NCBI GenBank assembly: GCA_933207985.1
Contig: OW240918.1
Span: forward strand, 116,888,497 to 116,952,496
Length of the DNA: 64,000 nucleotides
Source: Pelobates cultripes
Taxonomy: Eukaryota > Chordata > Amphibia > Anura > Pelobatidae
Direction: 5' to 3'
This document shows positions 48,901 through 51,289 of the stretch, in pieces; the stretch's first letter is position 1; the number at the start of each line of letters is the position of its first letter. The notes beneath the pieces are model-generated. The model worked only from the letters and a program-made list of their open reading frames with translations. It made no database searches and was not told where the DNA came from. A program made the translations under genes and the position numbers.

Positions 48901-50528
48901 CCAGGAGATCAGCCGCCTCTCCCCGTCACAACGTTCACTAGGCCTCCATCCCAAGCAATGATGTTTCCCTGTAGCCTCAGGCCGGTCGTTCGATGCAGAA
49001 TGCCACAGTAGGCTAAATTTCACCTAATATGAGCCAAAAGCGCTGACAGCTGGACTAATCGTTTGTGTCTAGAGGAGCTCTTAGGAAACCTGTTGAGTCG
49101 CCATTGCAGTCAAGACCCCCCCAATTTACCTCTTTCGTATTCATAGTTTTCACTTTAGCAGTCACAAATCCTGGCCCAAGTTAGTGTTCATATATGATTT
49201 TTGCATTTTTATTTACACAAAAACTGCCCTTTCATTAATAATATAGTCATTATAAAAACACTCATATTTGTGTTCAGCAGTGTGTCCCGAGTACAACAGT
49301 GCCCCCTATGTGCAGGTTTTGAGATTTTAGAAAGTTACAAGGTCAAAAATAGGACTTGCAAATTAAATTCTCTGGACTTTCTGCCTGGGTTGTCAGGCAG
49401 GTCCCTCAGTATATAATAAATAAAATCACATAATTATGTTTATAAAAACAGATAAATATGCATGTAGAATTAAAATATATATATACTTTCTTCACCTCTT
49501 GTCTCTCTTAATATGTTACATGTCAATTATTTGCCAATTATTCCCATTCTATAATTGTATGAGTGTTTATGAAAAAGTTGGTGCTATATAAATAATAATT
49601 GAGTAAAAATGTTTGGCCAGGTCCAAGCCAGGAAAAAAGAATGCATGTAAGCCAGAGTTCACTTAGTTCTATTCTGTAACTTCATTCTTTTTTTTTTTTT
49701 TTAACAGTGGGGTCAATTAGAACATTTCTTTCACCAATACAAATGACAAATTTAAATGTTCTACATACTGTAATTGATACATTTCCACCTGAAATAACCT
49801 GAATGTTTGTTTTTCAGCCTCCACCTTCCCAAGGAGTCCAAGAGTTTCATATTGCCAATGGTAAGATGGAAACTGTGTGGCATCAATTACTATTTCCTGT
49901 TTGGCATCATTTTATTCATTCTGATAAAGTGTTCTAACTAGACACATTAACAATGACCAAAATTACACTTCTATGAACTTTTTTTTCTAGATCGGTCTAC
50001 TAGTAGTAGTATCATTAAAGATACACTGTAGGCACTCTAACCATTTCACCTTATTGAATTGGTTGCAGTGCTTGGAGTCCCCTGGCACTGACCCTCCAGA
50101 CACTATATGCACTTTGTGATGAAGCAATTATGGTTCCTATAGTGTCCCTTTTAATAATACATCCTACTCTCATAAACCACCACTAGCTGACCCTAAGAGC
50201 GTGGAAGAGTTAGATCTTCATACTTAATCTGAATGTAAATATTTGATCCTTTTCAGAATCAAAGGCATCTTTACGGAGAAGTGGAAGCATTGGTGCTACA
50301 GATGCCCTTGCACTTGCCATGATGGCAAGGCATGAAGCAGAGCTGGAAGAGGATACCCAAGCAGCAAACGAGCGAAACCTCCGTGCCAGTCGTGGAAAAT
50401 CAGATGCTATGGCAATGATAATGAGAGCAAGGCAGGAAGCCGAAGCAGAGGCCACAGGTCAACCTGGAACTTCAGAAGCTCTGGCAATGGCAATGAGAGC
50501 AAGGCAACAAGCTGAAATGGACCGGTAG
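3012..50528 (+). CDS. TMC5: Transmembrane channel-like protein 5 (joined from 21 exons)
   Basis: Join 3012-3085, 4394-4608, 4967-5059, 10309-10422, 13689-13791, 14035-14116, 15880-16128, 17021-17172, 19885-20029, 24298-24459, 27179-27336, 29018-29096, 34398-34495, 34603-34701, 35586-35661, 35940-36073, 44371-44544, 45050-45128, 47661-47750, 49818-49860, 50257-50528. The sum is 2691 nt, 896 residues plus TAG, with GT-AG at all 20 introns. TMC proteins are multi-pass membrane proteins with a TMEM16-like fold; TMC1/2 are mechanotransduction channel subunits, while TMC5's role is poorly known. Seen here: hydrophilic N-terminus (1-227), hydrophobic segments near 261-288, 339-360, 431-456, 476-500, 512-537, 553-573, 604-630, 653-676 and 720-742, and the TMC signature CWESYVGQ at 543-550. 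The stretches [22 protein letters not shown] and [15 protein letters not shown] match mammalian TMC5 as I remember it, which favours TMC5 over TMC7/8. The N-terminus is about 100 residues shorter than the human protein, so an upstream exon may be missing. No CpG island or promoter is visible upstream. Confidence 0.92.
4394..4608 (+). CDS. TMC5: TMC5 exon 2
   Basis: Acceptor TATTTTGTAG and donor CAAA|GTGAGT. It encodes about 71 polar residues rich in Asn, Ser, Tyr, Pro and Arg, including [11 protein letters not shown] and [17 protein letters not shown]. The acceptor was chosen over TAGACAG three bases later because only it keeps the frame from exon 1. Low-complexity Tyr/Asn/Pro composition resembles the variable cytosolic N-terminus of TMC5. 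Confidence 0.82.
4745..4881. repeat. Palindromic MITE (TTATTTACTAAAGTGAG family)
   Basis: The ends are inverted: TTATTTACTAAAGTGAGAAT and a matching TTTTTAGTAAATAA. The interior has AAATTC/GAATTT pairs. The same family recurs near 5943-6075, 11123-11365, 17505-17590, 23885-24045 and 25888-26030. It lies 85 bp upstream of TMC5 exon 3. Confidence 0.6.
4967..5059 (+). CDS. TMC5: TMC5 exon 3
   Basis: Acceptor TTTCTTTGCAG, donor GGAG|GTATGA, 93 nt. It encodes [20 protein letters not shown] and continues to MDNDPSEG. The motif with Asn-Pro followed by an aromatic resembles the GYVNPAY-like stretch just before the membrane domain in mammalian TMC5. It enters with two bases of a split codon and leaves in phase 1. 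Confidence 0.85.
5943..6075. repeat. Degenerate copy of the TTATTCACTAAAGTGA palindromic MITE
   Basis: GTTATTCGCTAAAGTGAATT at the left is followed by inverted and direct partial copies (AAAATGAGAATTCAAAGTGA). The structure is rearranged, so the ends are approximate. Confidence 0.4.
7781..7914. mobile_element. Palindromic hAT-type MITE
   Basis: Nearly a full hairpin: CAGGGGTCCCCAACCCGGTC at the left is mirrored by GGACTGGGTTGGGGACCACTG at the right, with CCAACAGTCCA and TGGACTGTTGG inside. The 8-bp flanks TTCTATAG and CTTTATAG agree at 6 of 8 positions, as expected for an aged hAT target duplication. Confidence 0.75.
8683..9131. mobile_element. Degenerate non-autonomous hAT copy (relative of 54474-54978)
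   Basis: It shares long similarity in inverted orientation with the element at 54474-54978: GTGTCCTGTATCTGGTGCAG, CTGTGAAGTGGGAT and TTTCAGxxCCTGAGCTTG-type blocks occur in the same order. The left end has decayed to CAGAGTTGGATTAAG, and the right terminus is lost. No coding capacity. Confidence 0.6.
9184..9890. other. Unassigned sequence in intron 3
   Basis: A stretch of more even base composition than the surrounding AT-rich intron, with open minus-strand frames of 113 and 107 codons. The translations show no motif I recognise and lack splice signals of TMC5 phase. It may be an LTR or another repeat. The neighbouring stretches 6081-7780 and 9891-10300 hold short AT-rich runs and no gene. 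Confidence 0.3.
10309..10422 (+). CDS. TMC5: TMC5 exon 4
   Basis: Acceptor TTGCATTTTTCAG, donor CAAG|GTAACA, 114 nt. It encodes a basic patch (RRRSKK) followed by a Ser/Thr/Pro-rich stretch ending in AGLNYTQ. It lies 5.2 kb after exon 3 and is placed by frame continuity (phase 1 to phase 1). It is hydrophilic and cytosolic by family topology. Confidence 0.82.
11123..11365. repeat. Palindromic MITE split by a second palindromic MITE
   Basis: The outer element begins GTTATTTACTAAAGTGAGAA and is interrupted at 11175-11253 by a 79-bp element with ends TTAACCCCTTAAGGACACA and TGTCCTTAAGGGGTTAA. After it the outer sequence resumes (GGTCAAAATAGTCGAATTGG). The inner element folds as a hairpin around GACGGAATATTTCCGTC. 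The same inner family is at 11728-11807. Confidence 0.6.
11728..11807. repeat. Short CCCCTTAAGGAC palindromic MITE
   Basis: 80-bp hairpin with ends TTAACCCCTTAAGGACCAAA and ATGTGTCCTTAAGGGGTTAA and a small internal palindrome ACATGTCACACATGTGATGT. Closely matches 11175-11253. From here to exon 5 (13689) the intron is AT-rich with nothing else recognised. Confidence 0.65.
13689..13791 (+). CDS. TMC5: TMC5 exon 5
   Basis: Acceptor TTTAAACGCAG, donor CTCAG|GTACAG, 103 nt. It encodes an acidic/basic helix-like segment with [19 protein letters not shown]. This corresponds to the RIKAIRNQPRTMEEKRNLR-type segment that precedes the membrane domain in TMC proteins. Confidence 0.88.
14035..14116 (+). 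CDS. TMC5: TMC5 exon 6
   Basis: Acceptor TTTGTATTAG, donor AAAAAG|GTGAGA, 82 nt. It encodes [20 protein letters not shown] followed by CIYSVKK. The Cys-Cys-x-x-Cys cluster (residues 217-221) has a counterpart in mammalian TMC5. It is separated from exon 5 by a short intron of 243 bp and leaves in phase 0. Confidence 0.88.
14497..15610. mobile_element. LINE 3' tail interrupted by a hAT element
   Basis: TACATAGTTACATAGCTGAA, GAGACTTGCGTCCATAAAGT, ATCAAAAAGAAGCC and ACTAGGAAAAAATTCCTTC form a well-preserved LINE-tail-like repeat of a type common in frogs. It breaks at 14684 and resumes at 15570 (ATCAGCTCAACACTTATATT), the break being filled by the element at 14685-15569. Confidence 0.55.
14685..15569. 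mobile_element. Non-autonomous hAT element (TAGAGTTGAGC ends)
   Basis: Inverted termini TAGAGTTGAGCGGACA and CGGGTTCGCTCAACTCTA, with subterminal repeats of CCGAACCCGAAC and GGTTCGGG. The flanking 8-bp repeats GTCAGCTC (14677-14684) and ATCAGCTC (15570-15577) agree at 7 of 8 positions. The interior is GC-rich with GGGCCCCCACCC direct repeats (15027 and 15099) and no transposase. Confidence 0.75.
15880..16128 (+). CDS. TMC5: TMC5 exon 7 (first membrane segment)
   Basis: Acceptor CATCCCGGTCAG, donor GCT|GTAAGT, 249 nt. It encodes an amphipathic lead-in ([20 protein letters not shown]) and the first hydrophobic segment around [20 protein letters not shown]. The GKFGTSxLSYFxFLRWLL pattern is strongly conserved in TMC proteins and is the clearest family marker on the N-terminal side. 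Confidence 0.95.
16283..16430. repeat. Partial T2-like MITE
   Basis: Starts CCTTAAAGGTAAAGACGACT and carries the typical CACCCAGACTACTTCATGTT/AATGAAGTGG hairpin of this family. The right terminus cannot be located. Confidence 0.45.
17021..17172 (+). CDS. TMC5: TMC5 exon 8 (extracellular loop and second membrane segment)
   Basis: Acceptor TTTATCAG, donor CTACAG|GTAATG, 152 nt. It encodes [11 protein letters not shown] with a potential N-glycosylation site NST (residues 325-327), then [20 protein letters not shown], the second membrane helix. Both blocks match mammalian TMC5 almost exactly as remembered. Confidence 0.95.
17760..18360. other. Unassigned repeat-like block in intron 8
   Basis: A GC-richer stretch from about 17975 that contrasts with the intron. 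Its AT-rich left part (GGCCAAAGCCATTTTTATTT and following) resembles the end of the DIRS-like element near 37620, so it may be the end of another retrotransposon. No motif confirms this. Confidence 0.25.
18875..19342. mobile_element. T2/Kolobok-type MITE
   Basis: Flanked by TTAA (18875-18878 and 19339-19342) with ends TTAAAGGAACACTACAG and ATAGTGTCTCTTTAA. The TTAA target site and TTAAAGG terminus are the signature of Xenopus T2 MITEs. No coding sequence. Confidence 0.65.
19885..20029 (+). CDS. TMC5: TMC5 exon 9
   Basis: Acceptor CTTGTTTTTCAG, donor AAAG|GTAAAA, 145 nt. It encodes [20 protein letters not shown] and [12 protein letters not shown], the intracellular loop after helix 2. The pattern FxNxFINPxxxSGxxxKLxxxWDF is typical of TMC5. 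The A-run directly after the donor makes the splice site context AT-rich. Confidence 0.93.
21015..21358. mobile_element. T2/Kolobok-type MITE
   Basis: TTAAAGGGAGTAACACC at the left and GTACCCTTTAA at the right, each with TTAA. The interior holds a GC-richer segment (CTCCTGTGGGAGGCCTCTCC) and two AATTGACT/AGTCAATT halves around 21176-21220. It belongs to a subfamily different from the CACCCAGACC copies. Confidence 0.6.
21725..23622. mobile_element. Non-autonomous hAT element (CAGGGCCGGACTGG ends) with exact target duplication
   Basis: Left end CAGGGCCGGACTGG and right end CCAGTCCGGGCCTG. The 8-bp duplication GTTGAGGT is exact (21717-21724 and 23623-23630). The interior has no transposase; it contains long TG/TCTG-rich tracts (about 22730-23180) and a conserved right part GGTCACAGGACCTC in reverse orientation. 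A second hAT lies inside (22104-22702). Relatives are at 62523-63782 and the remnant ending at 39737. Confidence 0.88.
22104..22702. mobile_element. hAT element nested inside a hAT element
   Basis: Ends CAAGCATGTCAAACTTG and GAGTTTGACATGCTTG with an exact 8-bp duplication GTGTAGAG (22096-22103 and 22703-22710). Directly inside the ends are GCGGCCCACCAGCCGCATGC and GTGGCCCGTACAAC. The middle has a GC-rich hairpin near 22333-22373 and a (TG)/(TCTG) microsatellite at 22470-22640. Its exact duplications show it inserted after the outer element. Confidence 0.88.
23885..24045. repeat. Degenerate TTATTCACTAAAGTGA-family MITE
   Basis: AGTTCTTCACTAATGTGAAT, CCAAAATGGCTGAAATGG and the inverted CTATTTTGGTCTAAAAT identify an old copy of the family seen best at 25888-26030. 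Confidence 0.4.
24298..24459 (+). CDS. TMC5: TMC5 exon 10 (third membrane segment)
   Basis: Acceptor TTTTGCCGGCAG, donor GTGCAG|GTATTA, 162 nt (54 codons, phase 0 at both ends). It encodes [20 protein letters not shown], a charged helix, and then the hydrophobic [20 protein letters not shown]. The corresponding human segment reads MVAWVVSTGVAIACCAAVY, a close match. Confidence 0.94.
25826..26420. mobile_element. T2/Kolobok-type MITE containing a palindromic MITE
   Basis: Left end TTTAAAGAACTACTAAAGGC with TTAA, right end near CACTATAGCGTTAGTAATAC and TTAA at 26417-26420. The T2 interior (CTAGAGGCGCTTCCC, GATCATCTCAG-type) resumes after the inserted palindromic element at 25888-26030. Confidence 0.5.
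25888..26030. repeat. Palindromic MITE, best-preserved copy of its family
   Basis: 143-bp near-perfect hairpin with ends GTTATTCACTAAAGTGAGAA and TTCTCACTTTAGTGAATAAC and GCCAAACCGGxxx/CCGGTTTGGC near the middle. Confidence 0.75.
27179..27336 (+). CDS. TMC5: TMC5 exon 11 (fourth membrane segment)
   Basis: Acceptor GATTTCCCACAG, donor ATAAG|GTATAG, 158 nt. It encodes a potential glycosylation site NIT at 465-467, the membrane segment [20 protein letters not shown], then [18 protein letters not shown]. The Pro-rich helix and the MExYxxPRHxxY loop are conserved in TMC proteins. Confidence 0.94.
27699..27995. repeat. T2-like MITE fragment ending in a TG microsatellite
   Basis: TTAAAGGGACACTGTAGGCA starts a T2-type left end (27699), followed by typical interior (CTAGCCATACCTCAG, ACTGTGATAGGCTGAGAG). 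A (TG)n run at about 27954-27986 follows, then AT repeats; the right terminus is lost. Confidence 0.5.
29018..29096 (+). CDS. TMC5: TMC5 exon 12 (fifth membrane segment)
   Basis: Acceptor TTGTTTCCAG, donor GAA|GTAAGT, 79 nt. It encodes [20 protein letters not shown] and AKSDKE. The [14 protein letters not shown] core is identical to the human TMC5 core as remembered. The following intron (5.3 kb) is the second longest in the gene. Confidence 0.95.
29702..30680. mobile_element. Truncated hAT element (CAGTGGCGGATCC family) with minisatellite
   Basis: The left end CAGTGGCGGATCCAGAACCT and next 110 bp match the reverse complement of the right end of 41948-43388. The expected right inverted end is absent, and the junction near 30680 has also removed T2 sequence, so the right end was deleted. 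It contains the minisatellite at 29925-30345. Confidence 0.65.
29925..30345. repeat. GTGTGTATGGGGGCAGT minisatellite
   Basis: Some twenty imperfect copies of a 17-26 bp unit based on GTGTGTATGGGGGCAGT. Open frames here give only repeated CVWGQ/MGAV-like peptides and are not genes. Confidence 0.85.
30967..31407. mobile_element. T2/Kolobok-type MITE adjoining another
   Basis: Starts at the same TTAA that ends 29553-30970 (TTAAAGGAAACTATAATTAA) and ends GTGTCCCTTTAA at 31404-31407. The interior includes CCTCTTCATCTTAATGAAG. The remaining intron to 32520 is AT-rich with no recognised element. Confidence 0.6.
32523..32920. repeat. T2-like MITE, right end unclear
   Basis: TTAAAGAGACACTAGAGGCA and CACCCAGACCACTTCATCTT mark a T2 left end. 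GATTGGATTGGCTGAGATCA is typical interior. The right end is somewhere near ACAACACTAAAGTTACA. From here to exon 13 the intron has T-rich runs and a hAT-like start (CAGTGGTTCCCAAACA at about 33550) without a matching right end. Confidence 0.5.
34398..34495 (+). CDS. TMC5: TMC5 exon 13 (TMC signature)
   Basis: Acceptor TTAAATCATAG, donor CGCAG|GTAACT, 98 nt. It starts with the family signature [13 protein letters not shown] and runs into the sixth membrane segment ([18 protein letters not shown]). The Cys-Trp-Glu and Gly-Gln residues that define the TMC domain are intact. The polypyrimidine tract is weak. Confidence 0.96.
34603..34701 (+). CDS. TMC5: TMC5 exon 14
   Basis: The 107-bp intron before it is the shortest in the gene. 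Acceptor TCATCAATTAG, donor GCATG|GTAAGC, 99 nt. It encodes [20 protein letters not shown] and [13 protein letters not shown]. [19 protein letters not shown] is one of the most conserved blocks in the TMC family. Confidence 0.96.
35586..35661 (+). CDS. TMC5: TMC5 exon 15 (seventh membrane segment)
   Basis: Acceptor TTTAATACAG, donor AAAACG|GTAAGA, 76 nt. It encodes [20 protein letters not shown] and FYLKT, completing the hydrophobic segment begun by TLAW in exon 14. Confidence 0.95.
35940..36073 (+). CDS. TMC5: TMC5 exon 16 (eighth membrane segment)
   Basis: Acceptor TTTACTTCTAG, donor TGGAG|GTACAG, 134 nt. It encodes [20 protein letters not shown] followed by [20 protein letters not shown]. 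The [23 protein letters not shown] block closely follows TMC5. The next intron (8.3 kb) is the longest and carries the DIRS-like element. Confidence 0.95.
36775..37606. repeat. Longer element with CCCCTTAAGG ends
   Basis: Begins AGCCCCTTAAGGACGGAAGC and ends ATGTTAAGGGGTT. The left part (GTTCTGAACCAAAACAAAAC) recurs at 48045-48110. The short repeat GCAAAGCGCCATCAGATTCC lies near 37437. Probably a longer relative of the 80-bp CCCCTTAAGG MITEs. No coding capacity. Confidence 0.45.
37800..38410 (-). pseudogene. DIRS C-terminal domain (SGNH-hydrolase-like) remnant
   Basis: Frames 38407-38153, 38210-37956 and 38008-37796 overlap and continue one another after frameshifts. Visible pieces: [21 protein letters not shown] start, [38 protein letters not shown] and KDQVHFFY. 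This order (HWA, WSE, RHxxLE, DGVHL-like) matches the tail domain I associate with frog DIRS ORFs. The catalytic status cannot be judged. Confidence 0.55.
38420..40160 (-). pseudogene. DIRS tyrosine recombinase remnant split by a hAT element
   Basis: The N-terminal part (40150-39738) shows SEYVSAx[24 protein letters not shown] and a hydrophobic [12 protein letters not shown] near the insertion point. The part beyond the hAT (38835-38420) shows [14 protein letters not shown] and, at 38616-38572, [15 protein letters not shown], the box II His-x-x-Arg motif of tyrosine recombinases as found in DIRS elements. Stop codons are frequent. Confidence 0.65.
38840..39737. mobile_element. hAT element remnant (right end CCAGTCTGGCCCTG) with long inverted repeat
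   Basis: The right end CCAGTCTGGCCCTG at 39724-39737 matches the CAGGGCCGGACTGG family. The left terminus is not visible. The left half folds as an imperfect hairpin at 38944-39100 (GTGAGTGTGCCACCGGACCA against GGTCTGGCGGCACACTCAC), and the right half is a GGGGGAGACAGAGxGACACA-like purine-rich minisatellite (39260-39600). Confidence 0.6.
40667..41161. mobile_element. T2/Kolobok-type MITE, well preserved
   Basis: TTAA at 40667-40670 and 41158-41161. The ends are AGGACCACTCTAGGCACC and GGCACTATAGTGGTCCT. Internal hairpins: CACCCAGACCACTTCAGC/GAAGTGGTCTGGGTG, CATAGCAGTTTCAGAGAAAC, GCCACTAGAGG and the terminal GCCAGGAAAACGAGTATG/TTTTCCTGGC. It interrupts the DIRS reverse transcriptase. Confidence 0.8.
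41163..41523 (-). pseudogene. DIRS reverse transcriptase fragment
   Basis: Minus-strand pieces [40 protein letters not shown] and [19 protein letters not shown] (41523-41290) are followed, after a frame change, by [20 protein letters not shown] and [15 protein letters not shown] (41333-41145). The order GRxAGPF, KKxxGxFRLIxHLSYPxG, then [15 protein letters not shown] is diagnostic of DIRS-type reverse transcriptases. It is cut off by the T2 element at 41161. Confidence 0.8.
41568..41947 (-). pseudogene. DIRS gag-like zinc-knuckle region
   Basis: 41849-41568 encodes [20 protein letters not shown] followed by HCYKRF, which resembles the Cys/His knuckle just before the reverse transcriptase in DIRS elements. 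Upstream, [10 protein letters not shown] and [11 protein letters not shown] are read in another frame. The coding region then continues across the hAT insertion at 43389-44000, where acidic residues ([13 protein letters not shown]) are seen. Confidence 0.6.
41948..43388. mobile_element. Non-autonomous hAT element (CAGTGGCGGATCC ends) inside the DIRS element
   Basis: Left end CAGTGGCGGATCC, right end GGATCCGCCAGTG (one mismatch as an inverted repeat), exact 8-bp duplication GCTAGACC at 41940-41947 and 43389-43396. The interior carries the GTTGCCGCGGTT/CACGGCAATG hairpin near 42150 and an ACAC-rich minisatellite at about 42375-43165 whose unit resembles CACACACTTCTTCTCCATAC. The long frames through it code only His/Thr/Pro or Cys/Val/Gly repeats. 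Confidence 0.9.
44371..44544 (+). CDS. TMC5: TMC5 exon 17 (loop and ninth membrane segment)
   Basis: Acceptor TTACTTTTATAG, donor ATTTT|GTAAGT, 174 nt. It encodes [20 protein letters not shown], a loop containing [10 protein letters not shown], and the hydrophobic [20 protein letters not shown] is a conserved family motif in the last extracellular loop. Confidence 0.94.
45050..45128 (+). CDS. TMC5: TMC5 exon 18 (end of membrane domain)
   Basis: Acceptor ATTGTTTCAG, donor GGCAAT|GTGAGT, 79 nt. It encodes [20 protein letters not shown] and LKQIGN. The basic residues directly after the helix (RGRK) mark the cytosolic side, as in other TMC proteins. Confidence 0.94.
45335..45803. mobile_element. 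Tigger/pogo-like non-autonomous DNA transposon
   Basis: Inverted ends CAGTGGGACCTTGGTTTAC and GTAAACCAAGGTCCCACTG flanked by TA dinucleotides (45333-45334 and 45804-45805), which fits the Tc1/mariner superfamily, pogo/Tigger type. The interior (469 bp in total) repeats subterminal CCATTGAAAATAATGC/CAATGCATTCCTATGG. No transposase. Confidence 0.8.
46200..46840. other. Unassigned, moderately open minus-strand sequence in intron 18
   Basis: Frames 46575-46252 and 46835-46539 on the minus strand give 107 and 98 residues without a motif I know. Base composition is more balanced than the neighbours. It may be the 5' region of a LINE. Not a TMC5 exon by phase or similarity. Confidence 0.25.
46976..47364. 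mobile_element. T2/Kolobok-type MITE
   Basis: TTAA at both ends (46976-46979, 47361-47364), with left TTAAAGGAACTTTCCAAGGG and right GGAGTGCTCCTTTAA. The interior has AACCATTACAGCCCTTTG and a matching AATCACTGGAGTAGTTAAG. Confidence 0.55.
47661..47750 (+). CDS. TMC5: TMC5 exon 19
   Basis: A long T-rich tract ends in TTTTTTGCAG; donor AAACAG|GTATAT; 90 nt. It begins [18 protein letters not shown], equivalent to the family's NEGxDKxFLIxKL motif, and ends in a variable stretch ([11 protein letters not shown]). Confidence 0.93.
48285..48985. other. Unassigned GC-richer block in intron 19
   Basis: A plus-strand frame of 201 codons (48294-48899) and overlapping minus-strand frames exist, but all have biased, motif-free translations. 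The high GC and several CpGs suggest a retrotransposon 5' region or other recent insertion. It is preceded at 48045-48110 by a fragment of the CCCTTAAGG element. Confidence 0.25.
49818..49860 (+). CDS. TMC5: TMC5 exon 20 (short)
   Basis: Acceptor GTTTGTTTTTCAG, donor AATG|GTAAGA, only 43 nt. It encodes [14 protein letters not shown]. Small, but required to keep the frame between exons 19 and 21: it enters in phase 0 and leaves in phase 1, matching the two-base entry of the last exon. Confidence 0.85.
50015..50154. repeat. Short T2-type MITE next to the last TMC5 exon
   Basis: 140 bp flanked by TTAA, with ends TTAAAGATACACTGTAGGCA and CTATAGTGTCCCTTTTAA. An internally deleted copy, 102 bp upstream of exon 21. 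Confidence 0.7.
50257..50528 (+). CDS. TMC5: TMC5 last coding exon with A/M-rich repeats
   Basis: Acceptor GATCCTTTTCAG; stop TAG at 50526-50528. It encodes 89 residues: a Ser/Arg stretch (LRRSGSIG, a plausible basophilic-kinase site), then three copies of a 15-residue unit of the form S/T-D/E-A-L/M-A-L/M-x-M-x-A-R-x-x-A-E at residues 821-835, 855-869 and 879-893, separated by acidic or Gly/Pro linkers. Predicted amphipathic helices. The human C-terminus does not look like this in memory. Confidence 0.9.
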
Positions 50529-50905
50529 CCATTCAGCAAAAATAAATTCAGCACTTTGACTCGGATGAATGACCTGGTGGCATTTTTAAAGTAAATGACT
50601 GAACATGACTCGAGACACAAACTTAAGCAGATGTCCGTTGTATGACGTTAAATAATCTACTGCATCACAAATGTGTTTTTAATGCTTGTAAATGAGTATT
50701 TTTTTGTATACAATGCATTCATCTAGAATTAATTTTGTAGACTTTTAATGTCTCACAGAATAATGAGGACATGTTGTTTACAAAGAATTCTATGACTTTT
50801 ACAGGCAAGCAATGTACCATTAAACCTCCGATCCCAACATGCTGTAAATTAATGTTTGTATTATAACCATAGTATTTATTAAATCCGATACATTTTGAAG
50901 TATTT
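50529..50905 (+). other. TMC5: Probable TMC5 3' untranslated region
   Basis: AT-rich sequence after the stop, with AATAAA at 50541-50546 (only 12 bases past the stop, unlikely to be used) and ATTAAA at 50878-50883 followed by a T-rich stretch. The second is the better cleavage signal. The end is an estimate. Confidence 0.45.
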
Positions 50906-51289
50906 TGTTTTAAAAACATGAGTATTTCTCCATGTCTTTCTTAAAATGAATTTGTGTGCTGAGTGTTCCACCAACGTTATCTACTACTAAATCTGGGCAC
51001 CTTTTTGCTACAATTGGCATTGCATGCCTATAACAAATGCTTTCTGCAAGTCTACATGAAAAGCATTGCTGCCAATCAGATACAGTTTGCTAGAACTGAC
51101 CCTGTTGATGTTATAATGGGTACACCTTGCCTTTTAGATGGCATTGTACCAGGTAGTAGGTCAATATGGTCTGTTAGGATGCAAAGACTCTGCATGGACT
51201 TTGTTGAAAACCTCTTACCGATAGATACGGAGGTGAAATCGTACTGTATAAGGGAGCAGCTATGGGTACATTTTATAGTTCATAGAGGT
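50906..51289. other. Sequence between TMC5 and the gypsy fragment
   Basis: A 116-codon plus-strand frame crosses here (50963-51313) but shows no known motif and overlaps the retrotransposon on the other strand. Nothing else is seen. Confidence 0.3.

Noticed and set aside
50210..50455. 81-codon minus-strand frame rich in Ala and Ser
   Set aside because: Shadow of the repetitive last TMC5 exon.
15880..50528. Assignment to TMC7, TMC6 or TMC8 instead of TMC5
   Set aside because: The loop and helix blocks ([26 protein letters not shown], [19 protein letters not shown]) agree better with TMC5 as remembered, and the gene has a longer N-terminus than TMC7/8. An alignment would settle it.
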